DNA of 35,465 nucleotides from a virus, in the IMG/VR virus record IMGVR_UViG_3300005578_000207, positions 1 to 35,465 of that record, one strand, 5' to 3'. The translations under genes and the position numbers were made by a program. The notes beneath the pieces are model-generated. The model saw only the letters and a program-made list of their open reading frames with translations. It was not told where the DNA came from and did not search any database. Shown here in pieces: positions 17,584 through 24,287 of the stretch (its first letter is position 1; each line of letters starts with the position of its first letter).

Positions 17584-19169
17584 GCCACTTTCCACGATCC
17601 CTCCGCTTCACGATCGGTATTGCCAAATGCGCGATCCCACGAATCGACCTCGCGCGGGGGTGCTTCAACGACGGGAACGATGGCGGGATGAGCATCGGCC
17701 AGCGCGCGCCCGATCAGGCTGCCGGCGTCGACTTCATCGTCATGACGGCCAGTCGGGAACTGCACGTATTGCTCGATCACGTCGTCGCCTTCCGGGCCTT
17801 CCGGAATCCAGACGCAGCCGGACGCGGCCATGCCCTGGAACGCTTGGGCCTTGACCTGCTTGTTGCTGCCGTGGGGGGTAATAGGTTCGACGCGGACGAA
17901 CTGCTTCTCGGCACGCATCTGCTGCGTAATGAAGCCGGCGGATGCCTTCCAGTTGTTGTCGTCTTCTGGGAACCACGCGAGCGGGCGGTGCCGTGCAATC
18001 AAGCCCACCTGACCCCGCTCGCGCTTCCCAATCACGCGCTCGGCCAGCTTGTCCATCGTCATGTGCTCACGGAAGCCGTCGAGCAGATAGACGTCGTTGT
18101 TGGCCGCCACGCCCCAGACGCGCACGCATGCGAAGTCGTTGCCATCGCCGCCGGCTGGCGCGTGGTCGCTGGTCATGTACTTGTTGAGGTGACGCGGCTC
18201 ATCGCCCTTGCGATAGCGGCGGAACCACACGCGCTGAAAGTAGGTGCCCTCATCGGGCGTCGGCTTTTGCTGGTACAGCGAGAACCACGTGCGGCGGTTC
18301 TTTTGGAAGGGCTTCCAGTGGTCGAGGCTGAACCACTCGGGCCACAGCGATTCGCCGATCTTGCGGCCCAGCGGATCGTCCAGGCGGTCAGCGATGGCCG
18401 GCAGGCAGATCACGTGCCACACGCGGCCATCGCGCCCGTTAAACACGCCGGATTCGCCGTCCCAGTCTTCTGGCAGGATGCGGCCGGCCAAGTCGTCCTG
18501 GTGCCACCGCGTCTGAATCAGTATCTGCGGCGCGCCCGGGATGAGACGCGAGCAGAAGTCATCGATGTACGCGTCCCAGGTCTTTTTGCGGATGGTCTCG
18601 GATTCGGCCTGTTCGCGGCCCTTGATCGGGTCATCGATGATGCCCAGCGATGAACGGTTACCTGTCAGGCCAGACAGCAGGCCGCCGGCCATGTACTCGC
18701 TGCCGTTGGAAAGCGTCCAGTTGTGCGCGGCGGCGCTGTCGCCGGTCAGCGTCAGGCCGGTCAGGCGGTGAAATGACGGTGACTTGATGAGCTGGCGCGC
18801 GCGGCGCCCTTGCTTCTCAGCGATCTCGCTGGCGTAGCTGGCGAGGATGACGTTGCGCCGCGGTGCGCGCGCCATGAACCACGGCACGAACACAACATCG
18901 CTGTAGGTCGATTTGGCGCTGCCCGGCGGCATCAGCACCATGAGATTGGGCACCGTGCCGGCCTCGACGCCCTGAAGCTGGCGAAGCAGCAGCGCATGAT
19001 GCGCGGCCATCTTGCCGATGCGCATCATCGTGAACTGGTCTTCGTCGATCGCGTCCGTGAGCGGCACGGTCGGGATGTCCACCATGCAAGCGAAGTCGAT
19101 CAGGCTGCGGCGCGCGAGTTCTCGGCGGGCGGCCAGCACGTCTTGGATGGTGAAGTCGGGCGCGCCCAT
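17580..19169 (-). CDS. terL: Terminase large subunit
   Basis: 529 residues. The ATPase half has a Walker A PPGSAKST at 81-88, a Walker B LGIIDD (Asp179-Asp180) and a coupling-type QTRWHQDD segment (219-226). The nuclease half has the RNase H-like acidic cluster: SDHA (Asp335), Asp345 and HDDEVDA (476-482). It cuts concatemeric DNA and drives it into the head through the portal. The start ATG shares one base with the small-subunit stop (TAATG), and its own stop overlaps the portal start. Headful packaging is plausible given the P22-like portal but is not shown by sequence. Confidence 0.95.
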   Translation of the reverse strand: MGAPDFTIQDVLAARRELARRSLIDFACMVDIPTVPLTDAIDEDQFTMMRIGKMAAHHALLLRQLQGVEAGTVPNLMVLMPPGSAKSTYSDVVFVPWFMARAPRRNVILASYASEIAEKQGRRARQLIKSPSFHRLTGLTLTGDSAAAHNWTLSNGSEYMAGGLLSGLTGNRSSLGIIDDPIKGREQAESETIRKKTWDAYIDDFCSRLIPGAPQILIQTRWHQDDLAGRILPEDWDGESGVFNGRDGRVWHVICLPAIADRLDDPLGRKIGESLWPEWFSLDHWKPFQKNRRTWFSLYQQKPTPDEGTYFQRVWFRRYRKGDEPRHLNKYMTSDHAPAGGDGNDFACVRVWGVAANNDVYLLDGFREHMTMDKLAERVIGKRERGQVGLIARHRPLAWFPEDDNNWKASAGFITQQMRAEKQFVRVEPITPHGSNKQVKAQAFQGMAASGCVWIPEGPEGDDVIEQYVQFPTGRHDDEVDAGSLIGRALADAHPAIVPVVEAPPREVDSWDRAFGNTDREAEGSWKVA

Positions 19170-19585
19170 TACTTGCTCTCGACGACGCGCACAGATGCCA
19201 GCGCGCGCAGCTGCTCTTCGGTGAGCGCGGTGACATCCAGCTTCTGTTCGTGCTGAATCGGGCCGCCCTTGGCGCCTGTGTGCTCAAGCGCAACGCGGTC
19301 GCGCCACTGCTCCGGCTGCCGGTTCTTGAGCCAGTAGATGCAGGCGGTAACGTCGCCGCCCTTGGCCTTCTCGTAGAGCGCGCTGACGACTTCGGAATCG
19401 GCCTTGAGCTTGCCGGCCTTGCACGACTCGGCGAACGCCTCGTGCTTGTGCTTCCAATTGCGTAGCGTGCGGTCGGTGACGCCGAAGAAGGCCGCAATCA
19501 CGTCGTCGGTCGCGCCCAGCAGGCACAGCTTCTTGGCCTGCTCGGCGTACTCGGCTCGATACGACGTTTCGCTGCCTCGCGGCAT
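19169..19585 (-). CDS. terS: Terminase small subunit
   Basis: 138 residues from the ATG at 19585, with GGGG five bases upstream; a GTG two codons earlier is possible. Residues ~20-50 contain a helix-turn-helix (DDVIAAFFGVTDRTLRNWKH) used for recognising the packaging site, followed by helices (LKADSEVVSALYEKAKGGDV) for oligomer formation and a C-terminal ALTEEQLRALASVRVVESK likely to contact the large subunit. It is the first gene of the late operon and lies downstream of a terminator and a ribozyme, so its expression probably requires read-through. Confidence 0.85.
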   Translation of the reverse strand: MPRGSETSYRAEYAEQAKKLCLLGATDDVIAAFFGVTDRTLRNWKHKHEAFAESCKAGKLKADSEVVSALYEKAKGGDVTACIYWLKNRQPEQWRDRVALEHTGAKGGPIQHEQKLDVTALTEEQLRALASVRVVESK

Positions 19586-19681
19586 GATCACCCCAGTGCT
19601 TTATAACTGGAAGTGATTATTCGTCCTTGGCTTAGACGAGATTTTGTCTAATTCGGCGGGGAATGGTGCGCGATGGGCAAC

Positions 19682-19705
19682 AAAAAACCCGCCGAAGCGG
19701 GTTTT
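19682..19705 (-). terminator. Intrinsic terminator before terminase genes
   Basis: On the minus strand AAAACCCGC-TTCG-GCGGGTTTT forms a 9-bp stem with a UUCG loop, and the T run is six T in total. It lies 97 bases upstream of the terminase small-subunit ATG and about 74 nt downstream of the ribozyme cleavage point. On the plus strand the T run is only four, so it works mainly leftward. By lambda analogy it is in the tR' position, where a Q-type antiterminator would be needed for late expression. Confidence 0.85.
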
Positions 19706-19758
19706 GAGGGACCGGCGCTGATCTCCGGCATCGATGCTCGGCTCACTCTCCCACCACA

Positions 19759-19831
19759 CTGATCCTTGGGAGACTACGCAACCCTTGCGGGTTTCGGCCT
19801 TATGGCCTCATCAGGCGTAGAAATGGATCAG
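19759..19831 (-). ncRNA. Hammerhead self-cleaving ribozyme, type I
   Basis: Reading the minus strand from 19831: outer stem I CTGATCC, internal loop ATTT, inner stem I CTACGC, core CTGATGA (19814-19808), stem II GGCC with loop ATAA and GGCC, core GAAA (19795-19792), stem III CCC with a GCAA tetraloop and GGG, then TT, inner stem I GCGTAG, internal loop TCTCCCAA and outer stem I GGATCAG (ends 19759). Both stem I parts pair perfectly (6 and 7 bp). A15.1 pairs with U16.1, stem II begins with the conserved G-C pair, and the cleavage triplet is GUU, an allowed NUH, so cleavage is predicted between 19780 and 19779. The stem I internal loop can contact loop II. Stem I is the open helix, hence type I. 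It lies in the leader between the early genes and the late terminator. Confidence 0.9.
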
Positions 19832-19897
19832 CTTGGACGCCTACTTGCCGAGCGTTGGCGTCGTATGCTCTTGCGCATCAGCCTGCGCATTCCCTCA

Positions 19898-19927
19898 AGT
19901 AAAGTGCCAATTCTTTTTATTGTTCAA
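19898..19927 (-). promoter_or_regulatory. Weak candidate late promoter
   Basis: On the minus strand TTGAAC (19927-19922), an 18-bp spacer and TTTACT (19903-19898) give a 4/6 and 4/6 sigma-70 match, with a start point near 19891, about 60 nt upstream of the ribozyme. It is proposed mainly because lambda-like phages have a late promoter here. Transcription could instead come from the replication operon. Confidence 0.3.
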
Positions 19928-19932
19928 TGGAT

Positions 19933-20244
19933 CTACATTCGTTTGCCGATCTCAGCGGCTGCCAAAACGATAGCACGCCTGGTGGCTCCATCAATTTCAC
20001 CTTCATCGCACTTGACCATGCCAAGGCGCGTTTCTGCGATGGCAGAAAGCAGCCCGACTGTCACGCTCATCTGCAGCTTCACCGCCAGCCGCAGCGCGTC
20101 GCCATCGTCAGTGAGCGGGTTCCACGTCATACGATTGCCGCCACCATAGAACTCCAGCCCAAAATCTCCCTGACGTACAGCACCATATCCAGGATCGATT
20201 GCCGCCGCCTTGGCCGCCAGTTCCAACAGTTCTCGGTTGTCCAC
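19933..20244 (-). CDS. Small phage protein of the nin-like region
   Basis: 103 residues from a GTG at 20244 preceded by AGGAG; the frame continues 33 codons upstream into the previous gene without a better start. The visible pattern is NRELLELAAKAA at the start, MTWNPLTDDGDALRLAVKLQ in the middle and GATRRAIVLAAAEIGKRM at the end. I recall many phage proteins with this WNPLTDDGDALRLA core and the ATRRAIV.AAA.IG ending, all of unknown function. It is the last gene before the ribozyme and terminator. Confidence 0.65.
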   Translation of the reverse strand: MDNRELLELAAKAAAIDPGYGAVRQGDFGLEFYGGGNRMTWNPLTDDGDALRLAVKLQMSVTVGLLSAIAETRLGMVKCDEGEIDGATRRAIVLAAAEIGKRM

Positions 20245-20252
20245 GTTCTCTC

Positions 20253-20507
20253 CTATCGCACAGTGATCGGATGATACCGCGCAGTAATCGGCGCCTCTGC
20301 GCCTGACAGCCCGGTCTTGGCCGACCAATGCGCCAACAGGCACATGCCCACGGCATGCGTCGGCTCGACGCCGTTCTTATAGGACTGCAGGGATGTGCGC
20401 GGGATGGATGTCACTGCGGCCAATTTATACAGGGAGCCACCATCGCTACATAAATCGGTCAGCACGCGGAACCAGTCGATGCGCACAGTGAGCGATGGCG
20501 CTTGCAT
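20253..20507 (-). CDS. Small HTH-like protein, possible late regulator
   Basis: 84 residues from the ATG at 20507 with GAGG six bases upstream; a longer frame to 20549 overlaps the previous gene and is rejected. The segment GSLYKLAAVTSIPRTSLQSY followed by KNGVEPTHAVGMCLLAHWSA reads as a helix-turn-helix of the Cro/CI type. Its place near the end of the delayed-early genes, just before the late terminator, is where lambda carries the antiterminator Q. A regulatory role is inferred only from that and the HTH. Confidence 0.55.
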   Translation of the reverse strand: MQAPSLTVRIDWFRVLTDLCSDGGSLYKLAAVTSIPRTSLQSYKNGVEPTHAVGMCLLAHWSAKTGLSGAEAPITARYHPITVR

Positions 20508-20515
20508 CGCTGCCC

Positions 20516-20761
20516 TCAATTCGTCGTGCGCTTCTGGTTGTCGCGCCACTCGATGAACGGGCGGCGGACGATGGAGTGAAAAAGCCGTGCAGCATCTGGA
20601 TTGCTGTCGATCTGCCGGCGGCTTTCAACCTGACACGCCAGGCGGATGAACTCGGCCGCATCGTCGACCGTGATCGGCTGATGCGCGAGATCCTCCAGCC
20701 ACGCTCGGAACAGCGGCTGCGTGGGGAGGATTCCGGCGAGGCGTGTCAGGCTGGCGGCCAT
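20516..20761 (-). CDS. Small phage protein, unknown
   Basis: 81 residues, helical and charged, with the pattern DDAAEFIRLACQVESRRQID followed by DAARLFHSIVRRPFIEWRDN. I recall similar small proteins near the end of phage replication operons, with no assigned function. Its ATG at 20761 begins one base before the upstream gene's stop. It belongs to the nin-like set. Confidence 0.55.
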   Translation of the reverse strand: MAASLTRLAGILPTQPLFRAWLEDLAHQPITVDDAAEFIRLACQVESRRQIDSNPDAARLFHSIVRRPFIEWRDNQKRTTN

Positions 20762-20762
20762 A

Positions 20763-21122
20763 TCAAACGCGCACGCGCTCAGTCATGCTGGTGATGAGTT
20801 GGCGAGCTACGTGCAAGCGCTCGATGATGCTATCCAGCGCTTCGACGTGCGGCGGCTCGGAAGTCTGCGGCTGTTGGGCCGCGCAACCGATCGCCGTGCC
20901 CGGCACTTCGATGACGCAGCTCAAGCGTTGCTCGAGAAGAGCGCAGGCCTCGAACAGATCGGATAGCGCGGAGCTGGCTTGGCTGATCTGATCGCCAAGG
21001 AATTTGCGCGGCTGGGCGATTTGGTTGCCGACGGGTGGCAAGCCTTGCGATTGCTGACAGCCCAGAACGCTGCCGGCTTGTTGCTCTTGTAGGCGTGCCT
21101 TTAGGTATGTTTTCGATTCCAT
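20763..21122 (-). CDS. Hypothetical protein
   Basis: 119 residues, helical, Gln- and Ser-rich (QISQASSALSDLFEACALLE, then a second helical part ERLHVARQLITSMTERVRV). The ATG at 21122 is preceded by GGAG six bases upstream, and it abuts the next gene. No domain recognised. Codon use and position in the run of minus-strand genes support it as real. Confidence 0.5.
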   Translation of the reverse strand: MESKTYLKARLQEQQAGSVLGCQQSQGLPPVGNQIAQPRKFLGDQISQASSALSDLFEACALLEQRLSCVIEVPGTAIGCAAQQPQTSEPPHVEALDSIIERLHVARQLITSMTERVRV

Positions 21123-21159
21123 GTGCTTCTCCGCTGGTGGTTAACGCCTGCTGGCGTGG

Positions 21160-21387
21160 TCAAACCTTGACGACGATCGGCCCCGAGCGCGGCAGACCGT
21201 TCGGAAAATTCGGCTCCATGCGCAGGCGCTTGGCCTTCTCGCGCTGCTTGGCGCCCGTGTGCGGCAGATACCCGCCACGCATCGACCGCTTAACCGACGA
21301 ATGGCTGTGCGATGCGGCCCGGAAAGGTTTGACCTCGTAGGGATGCCGCTTTGTGGGCGACAGTGCTTCGAGAACGCGTTTCAGCAT
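21160..21387 (-). CDS. Small basic phage protein
   Basis: 75 residues from the ATG at 21387, with AGGAG eight bases upstream. Strongly basic, with SHSHSSVKRSMRGGYLPHTG followed by AKQREKAKRLRMEPNFPNG. The charge suggests nucleic acid binding. I recall similar phage proteins without a function. Its start overlaps the end of the zinc-knuckle gene by seven bases, so the two are probably translated together. A longer frame to 21501 is rejected because of that overlap. Confidence 0.55.
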   Translation of the reverse strand: MLKRVLEALSPTKRHPYEVKPFRAASHSHSSVKRSMRGGYLPHTGAKQREKAKRLRMEPNFPNGLPRSGPIVVKV

Positions 21388-21506
21388 GCGTTTTTCTCCT
21401 GTTTTTGACCCTTTAGGGCCGGAAAGTGGTGCAAAAGTACGAATCGGCGTGCCCAAGGGCAATGCGCCGACGTGTGCTCGGATGAGCCGCAGAGGCAGCA
21501 CCGCAT
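21381..21506 (-). CDS. 41-residue CCHC zinc-knuckle protein
   Basis: The ATG at 21506 lies one base after the resolvase stop and has GGAG seven bases upstream. Residues 3-16 (CCLCGSSEHTSAHC) fit C-X2-C-X4-H-X4-C exactly, the retroviral-type zinc knuckle that binds single-stranded nucleic acid. The remainder is hydrophobic then basic (ALKGQKQEKNAC). The gene is short enough to be missed by length cut-offs. Overlaps on the downstream side and the coupled start make it part of the operon. A role in recombination or RNA binding near the resolvase is inferred. Confidence 0.65.
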   Translation of the reverse strand: MRCCLCGSSEHTSAHCPWARRFVLLHHFPALKGQKQEKNAC

Positions 21507-21507
21507 G

Positions 21508-22125
21508 TCACTGCTCCTGCTCCAGCGCATAGGCCAGCAGCGACACCGCATCAGCCTGGTTGTCATCGACCACGCGCACGCCCAGCGCTTGAGCGGCGGC
21601 GATCATGTCGGGCTTCTTGGCGTTGCCGCGGCCGGTGGCGTGCTTCTTGATCGTGCCGACGCCGACGCCATAGAGCGGGATGTTGTTCGCTGCGCACCAG
21701 AGTTCGAGCACAGCCAGGAAGCCGCCATAGACGTGCGCAGCCTGCACACCTGGGCCATGGGCTTTCACGTCCTCGTAGTACACGGCCTGGATGCCGCCAG
21801 TCTCGCGAGCGCGGGCCGTCAAGAACTCACGGAACGCCAACCAGCGCTTGCCGGGGCCGCCGCAGCGCTTTGGATCAAACCGATCGCTGCCGCTCGAAAA
21901 CTTGCCATCTCGCGTGGCCACCGCCCAGCCGCATTGCGTGCCTAGGTCGAGCGCGAGGATGTTGCAGTTGGCGACCGGGATCGCGCGCGGGCGCGTGGTG
22001 GATGGGTGCGTACCTACTTCTGCGGACCCAAACAGGCAATCCATCACGGAATCCGGTATCGCTGGCTTGACGCGCCGACGCTCGGTCGTTTCGTAGAAAT
22101 CGCTGGAGCGCTGCATGTCAAGCAT
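21508..22125 (-). CDS. RuvC-like Holliday junction resolvase
   Basis: 205 residues. The core begins about residue 53 with NILALDLGTQCGWA (Asp60), the first acidic site of the RNase H-like fold. Glu119 follows in VYYEDVKAHGPG, then the HVYGGFLAVLELW helix, and the last acidic cluster VVDDNQADAVSLLAYAL (Asp187, Asp188, Asp192). This is the phage RuvC-type family that resolves or debranches recombination and replication intermediates. The N-terminal ~50 residues are an extension of unknown role. The ATG at 22125 has a GGGGG site and overlaps the helicase stop. It takes the place of lambda rap/ninG or rus resolvases. Confidence 0.8.
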   Translation of the reverse strand: MLDMQRSSDFYETTERRRVKPAIPDSVMDCLFGSAEVGTHPSTTRPRAIPVANCNILALDLGTQCGWAVATRDGKFSSGSDRFDPKRCGGPGKRWLAFREFLTARARETGGIQAVYYEDVKAHGPGVQAAHVYGGFLAVLELWCAANNIPLYGVGVGTIKKHATGRGNAKKPDMIAAAQALGVRVVDDNQADAVSLLAYALEQEQ

Positions 22126-23059
22126 GGTCGACCCCCATCGATTCGGCCATGTTCATCTCCAGCTTCGTCGCGCCCTCGGACGTGGTTTCGAGGTACTGCA
22201 GCGCTGCAAGGTGAAACCAAAACCGGTAATCGCCCTCGGTCTCGCCATTGCGCTGCTTTTCGAGCTGCAGGATCGTGTCGGGCTCGTTCGAGTCGTAGCG
22301 CGAGTCGCCGGCGCGGAATGCCTCTTCCTTGGCCTTGTTGCGCCAGACGATGAACACGTTGTCGACGAGATCGGTGATCGAGCCAGCGCCCTTGACGTCA
22401 AACTTGCCGGGCTGGTCGTTCTCGCTCTTGCCCTTGCGCACGTGGGCGACGAGATGCACGTGCACGCCGGTATCGTGGGCAACCATGCACAGACGGTTCA
22501 CAAAGTCCTTCTGCGCGTTGTAGTTGTCCTCGCCGTCCACCACCTTGGTGAGGTTGTCGACGACGAATTGATCGATCCCGAAAGTGTCCGCCGCGTAGCG
22601 GATGATGGCGATCATCGTGTCCGGCTTACAGGCTCCAACATGGTCGTAGAGCCACAGCTTGCCGTCCGTCCAGCGGTGGAACTTGCGAACGAATTCCGGT
22701 GTAGGGCGCTCGTTGCCAAAGGCTTGGCGCGACATGCGCGACATGGTGCGCAGTGGCGGCATTTCCAGCGATGCCATGCACACCTTCTGCCCGTCGCGGA
22801 GCTGGTTGAGCATCACCTGCCCAACGAACTGCGACTTGCCGTGCCCGTTGATGCCAGCCCACAGCGTCACTTCACCGCGGCGAATCTCGAAATCGTGCTT
22901 GGTCTTGGCAAAGCCCAAGCCAGCCTTTGGCGCCTCGCGCGGTCGCCAAAAATCGTTGATGACGTCCTCTGCCCAGTCCGACGCCTTGCGCAGCTTGTGC
23001 GCATCCTCTGGCTCCTGCAGATACGCCGACAGGTCGACGGATTCTTCGATCAGCTTCAT
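22118..23059 (-). CDS. DnaB/Twinkle-like replicative helicase
   Basis: 313 residues, a RecA-fold helicase core with little N-terminal domain. Walker A is AGINGHGKSQ (68-77), followed by the switch helix VCMASLEMPPLRTMSRM, a Walker B QFVVDNLTKVV, and the VHLVAHVRKGK motif (H3-like), then a C-terminal KQRNGETEGDYRFWFH. Comparable short DnaB-like proteins unwind phage replication forks. The start overlaps the previous stop (ATGA). It lies downstream of the initiator gene where lambda has the helicase loader, so this phage brings its own helicase. Confidence 0.85.
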   Translation of the reverse strand: MKLIEESVDLSAYLQEPEDAHKLRKASDWAEDVINDFWRPREAPKAGLGFAKTKHDFEIRRGEVTLWAGINGHGKSQFVGQVMLNQLRDGQKVCMASLEMPPLRTMSRMSRQAFGNERPTPEFVRKFHRWTDGKLWLYDHVGACKPDTMIAIIRYAADTFGIDQFVVDNLTKVVDGEDNYNAQKDFVNRLCMVAHDTGVHVHLVAHVRKGKSENDQPGKFDVKGAGSITDLVDNVFIVWRNKAKEEAFRAGDSRYDSNEPDTILQLEKQRNGETEGDYRFWFHLAALQYLETTSEGATKLEMNMAESMGVDHA

Positions 23060-23454
23060 GCAGCCCTCCGAAATTCCTTGTTTTCCATCTCGAGCCAGGG
23101 CCAGTAGATCGCGTCGAAATCGGCCCCGACGAATCGGGTCTTGTTCATCGCCTCAGGGCGTAGATGCACGATGCAGTCGGTGCCCTGCTGGGCGTCGACA
23201 TCCCACAGGCCGATCCAGCTCGCGGCATGGCGATACAGCTCGCAAATGACGGGGTGGAAGCGCACTCCAGGCCGGGCGAAGACGCAGACCTCAAGGCCGA
23301 TGACGAAACGCCAGTCGTAGGTCTTCGCCGGATCGGCAACAACAACCGGGTTCACCTCGTCGAGCTGGCCGACCAGCGACACGATCAGCATGTCGGCTGG
23401 GCGCTTGCCCTGCAGCCGGGCTTCAACGATGGGACGGGCTCCGTAGGGCAGCAT
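23056..23454 (-). CDS. Hypothetical replication-operon protein
   Basis: 132 residues from the ATG at 23454, sharing a base with the initiator gene's stop (TGATG). The sequence (MLPYGARPIVEARLQGKRPA, then DMLIVSLVGQLDEVNPVVVA and DPAKTYDWRFVIGLEVCVFA) is a compact alpha/beta protein without catalytic motifs I can name. It ends in a Trp-rich AIYWPWLEMENKEF. I recall similar unknowns beside phage helicase genes. The gene is fixed between initiator and helicase, so a replication accessory role is likely but unproven. Confidence 0.55.
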   Translation of the reverse strand: MLPYGARPIVEARLQGKRPADMLIVSLVGQLDEVNPVVVADPAKTYDWRFVIGLEVCVFARPGVRFHPVICELYRHAASWIGLWDVDAQQGTDCIVHLRPEAMNKTRFVGADFDAIYWPWLEMENKEFRRAA

Positions 23455-24287
23455 CACTTGGCCCCCGCAAAGCGGTTGGATTGAGGCGCGCCGTTGATGT
23501 GGCTGCCTTGGCCCGGCTTCGGCTCGAAAACGTCCTGCCAGTTGTTCAGGGTCGAGCGTTCCAGGCAATCACGGATGTCGTGACCGGCATCGGCGAATCG
23601 GCCGAGCTTGGCGAACATGAGCTGCACCGCTCGCTCGGTCATTGGCTTCTTGATTTTCTTCCGCATCTCGACGAAGCCATCCCATGCGTCAGCAGGGACA
23701 AAAGCAGGAAGCGTGACGCTTGGCGTTACGCTTTTCCTCTCTTTCTTTTCTTCTCTATTCTTCTCTTCTCTGTCGTTACCGTTACGCGTAACAGTTACGT
23801 CACCCGTTGCGTTACTCGTTACGTTACGGTTTTCGCGCTGACGTTCGCGATATTCGCGCTGGCGTTCAGCGTTGGTCTTTGCCGTCTTGCCTTCTCCAAC
23901 TCGTTGTTTTGCAACGGAATTGTGCTCATCGAAGTTTGGGAAAAACGTCCCGTCGTCGTCTTCCTCGGCCCATCCAACAGATCCCATTGCGATACCAAAA
24001 CCTGGCACACCGGCAATGTCATCGATGTCGGAAAGGGTGATTCCCTTCAAGAATCCGTCTTGATTTGCAGCGTCATTCACGCTTGCCCAAACGGACAGTA
24101 ACGAACCTACCGTTACGCGCGTTACGACAGTAACGTCACGCATTTCGTTACGCATAACGTCACGCGAAACACCAACACCGCGCGTGAGCCAGTCGAGAAA
24201 ATTAGGGTCGGAAGAAAGCAGCTTGGCCATCCGAATGACCTTCGGATTGGTCAGCAGTCCACTGCGCATCTTGATCCAATCGGCCAT
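23454..24287 (-). CDS. Replication initiator / replisome organiser (lambda O position)
   Basis: 277 residues. The first ~125 residues begin DWIKMRSGLLTNPKVIRMAK, typical of the winged-helix N-domain of phage replisome organisers. A charged linker follows (AERQREYRERQRENRN, later NDREEKNREEKKERK). The C-terminal domain (WDGFVEMRKKIKKPMTERAV, then LERSTLNNWQDVF) is common in phage initiators and DnaT-like proteins. It would bind the origin and recruit the helicase encoded downstream. Two blocks of VT-rich sequence (50-60 and 156-167) and the Glu/Lys/Arg linker are encoded by the repeats and purine-rich tract that I read as the origin. Confidence 0.75.
   Translation of the reverse strand: MADWIKMRSGLLTNPKVIRMAKLLSSDPNFLDWLTRGVGVSRDVMRNEMRDVTVVTRVTVGSLLSVWASVNDAANQDGFLKGITLSDIDDIAGVPGFGIAMGSVGWAEEDDDGTFFPNFDEHNSVAKQRVGEGKTAKTNAERQREYRERQRENRNVTSNATGDVTVTRNGNDREEKNREEKKERKSVTPSVTLPAFVPADAWDGFVEMRKKIKKPMTERAVQLMFAKLGRFADAGHDIRDCLERSTLNNWQDVFEPKPGQGSHINGAPQSNRFAGAK
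23724..24151 (-). other. Candidate replication origin inside the initiator gene
   Basis: GTTAC (either strand) occurs at 23725, 23775, 23781, 23788 (inverted), 23794, 23811, 23818 and 23823, and again at 24098 (inverted), 24112, 24121, 24130 (inverted) and 24147. A 12-bp perfect palindrome GTTACGCGTAAC lies at 23781-23792. Between the outer repeats is a tract at 23731-23771 that is pyrimidine on the plus strand except for one A. Lambda's origin also lies within its O gene and joins iterons to a purine/pyrimidine-biased stretch. Function as an origin is inferred. Confidence 0.55.

Noticed and set aside
16630-18653. Long plus-strand open frames (e.g. 16630-17691 and 17544-18653, over 350 codons each)
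   Set aside because: They are antisense to the portal and terminase genes, have Arg/Val/His-biased low-quality sequence and no plausible start signals. They are expected shadows of GC-rich coding DNA.
19869-19890. Tiny basic open frame (about 20 codons) on the minus strand upstream of the ribozyme
   Set aside because: The start is too close to its only ribosome-binding-like bases and the peptide is Arg-rich noise. It is not supported as a gene, though TGCGCA repeats there could form a small hairpin.
19897-19910. Sigma-54-like TTGGCAC on the minus strand upstream of the ribozyme
   Set aside because: The -24 half is good but the -12 half reads TTGAG without the required GC, so the match is incomplete.
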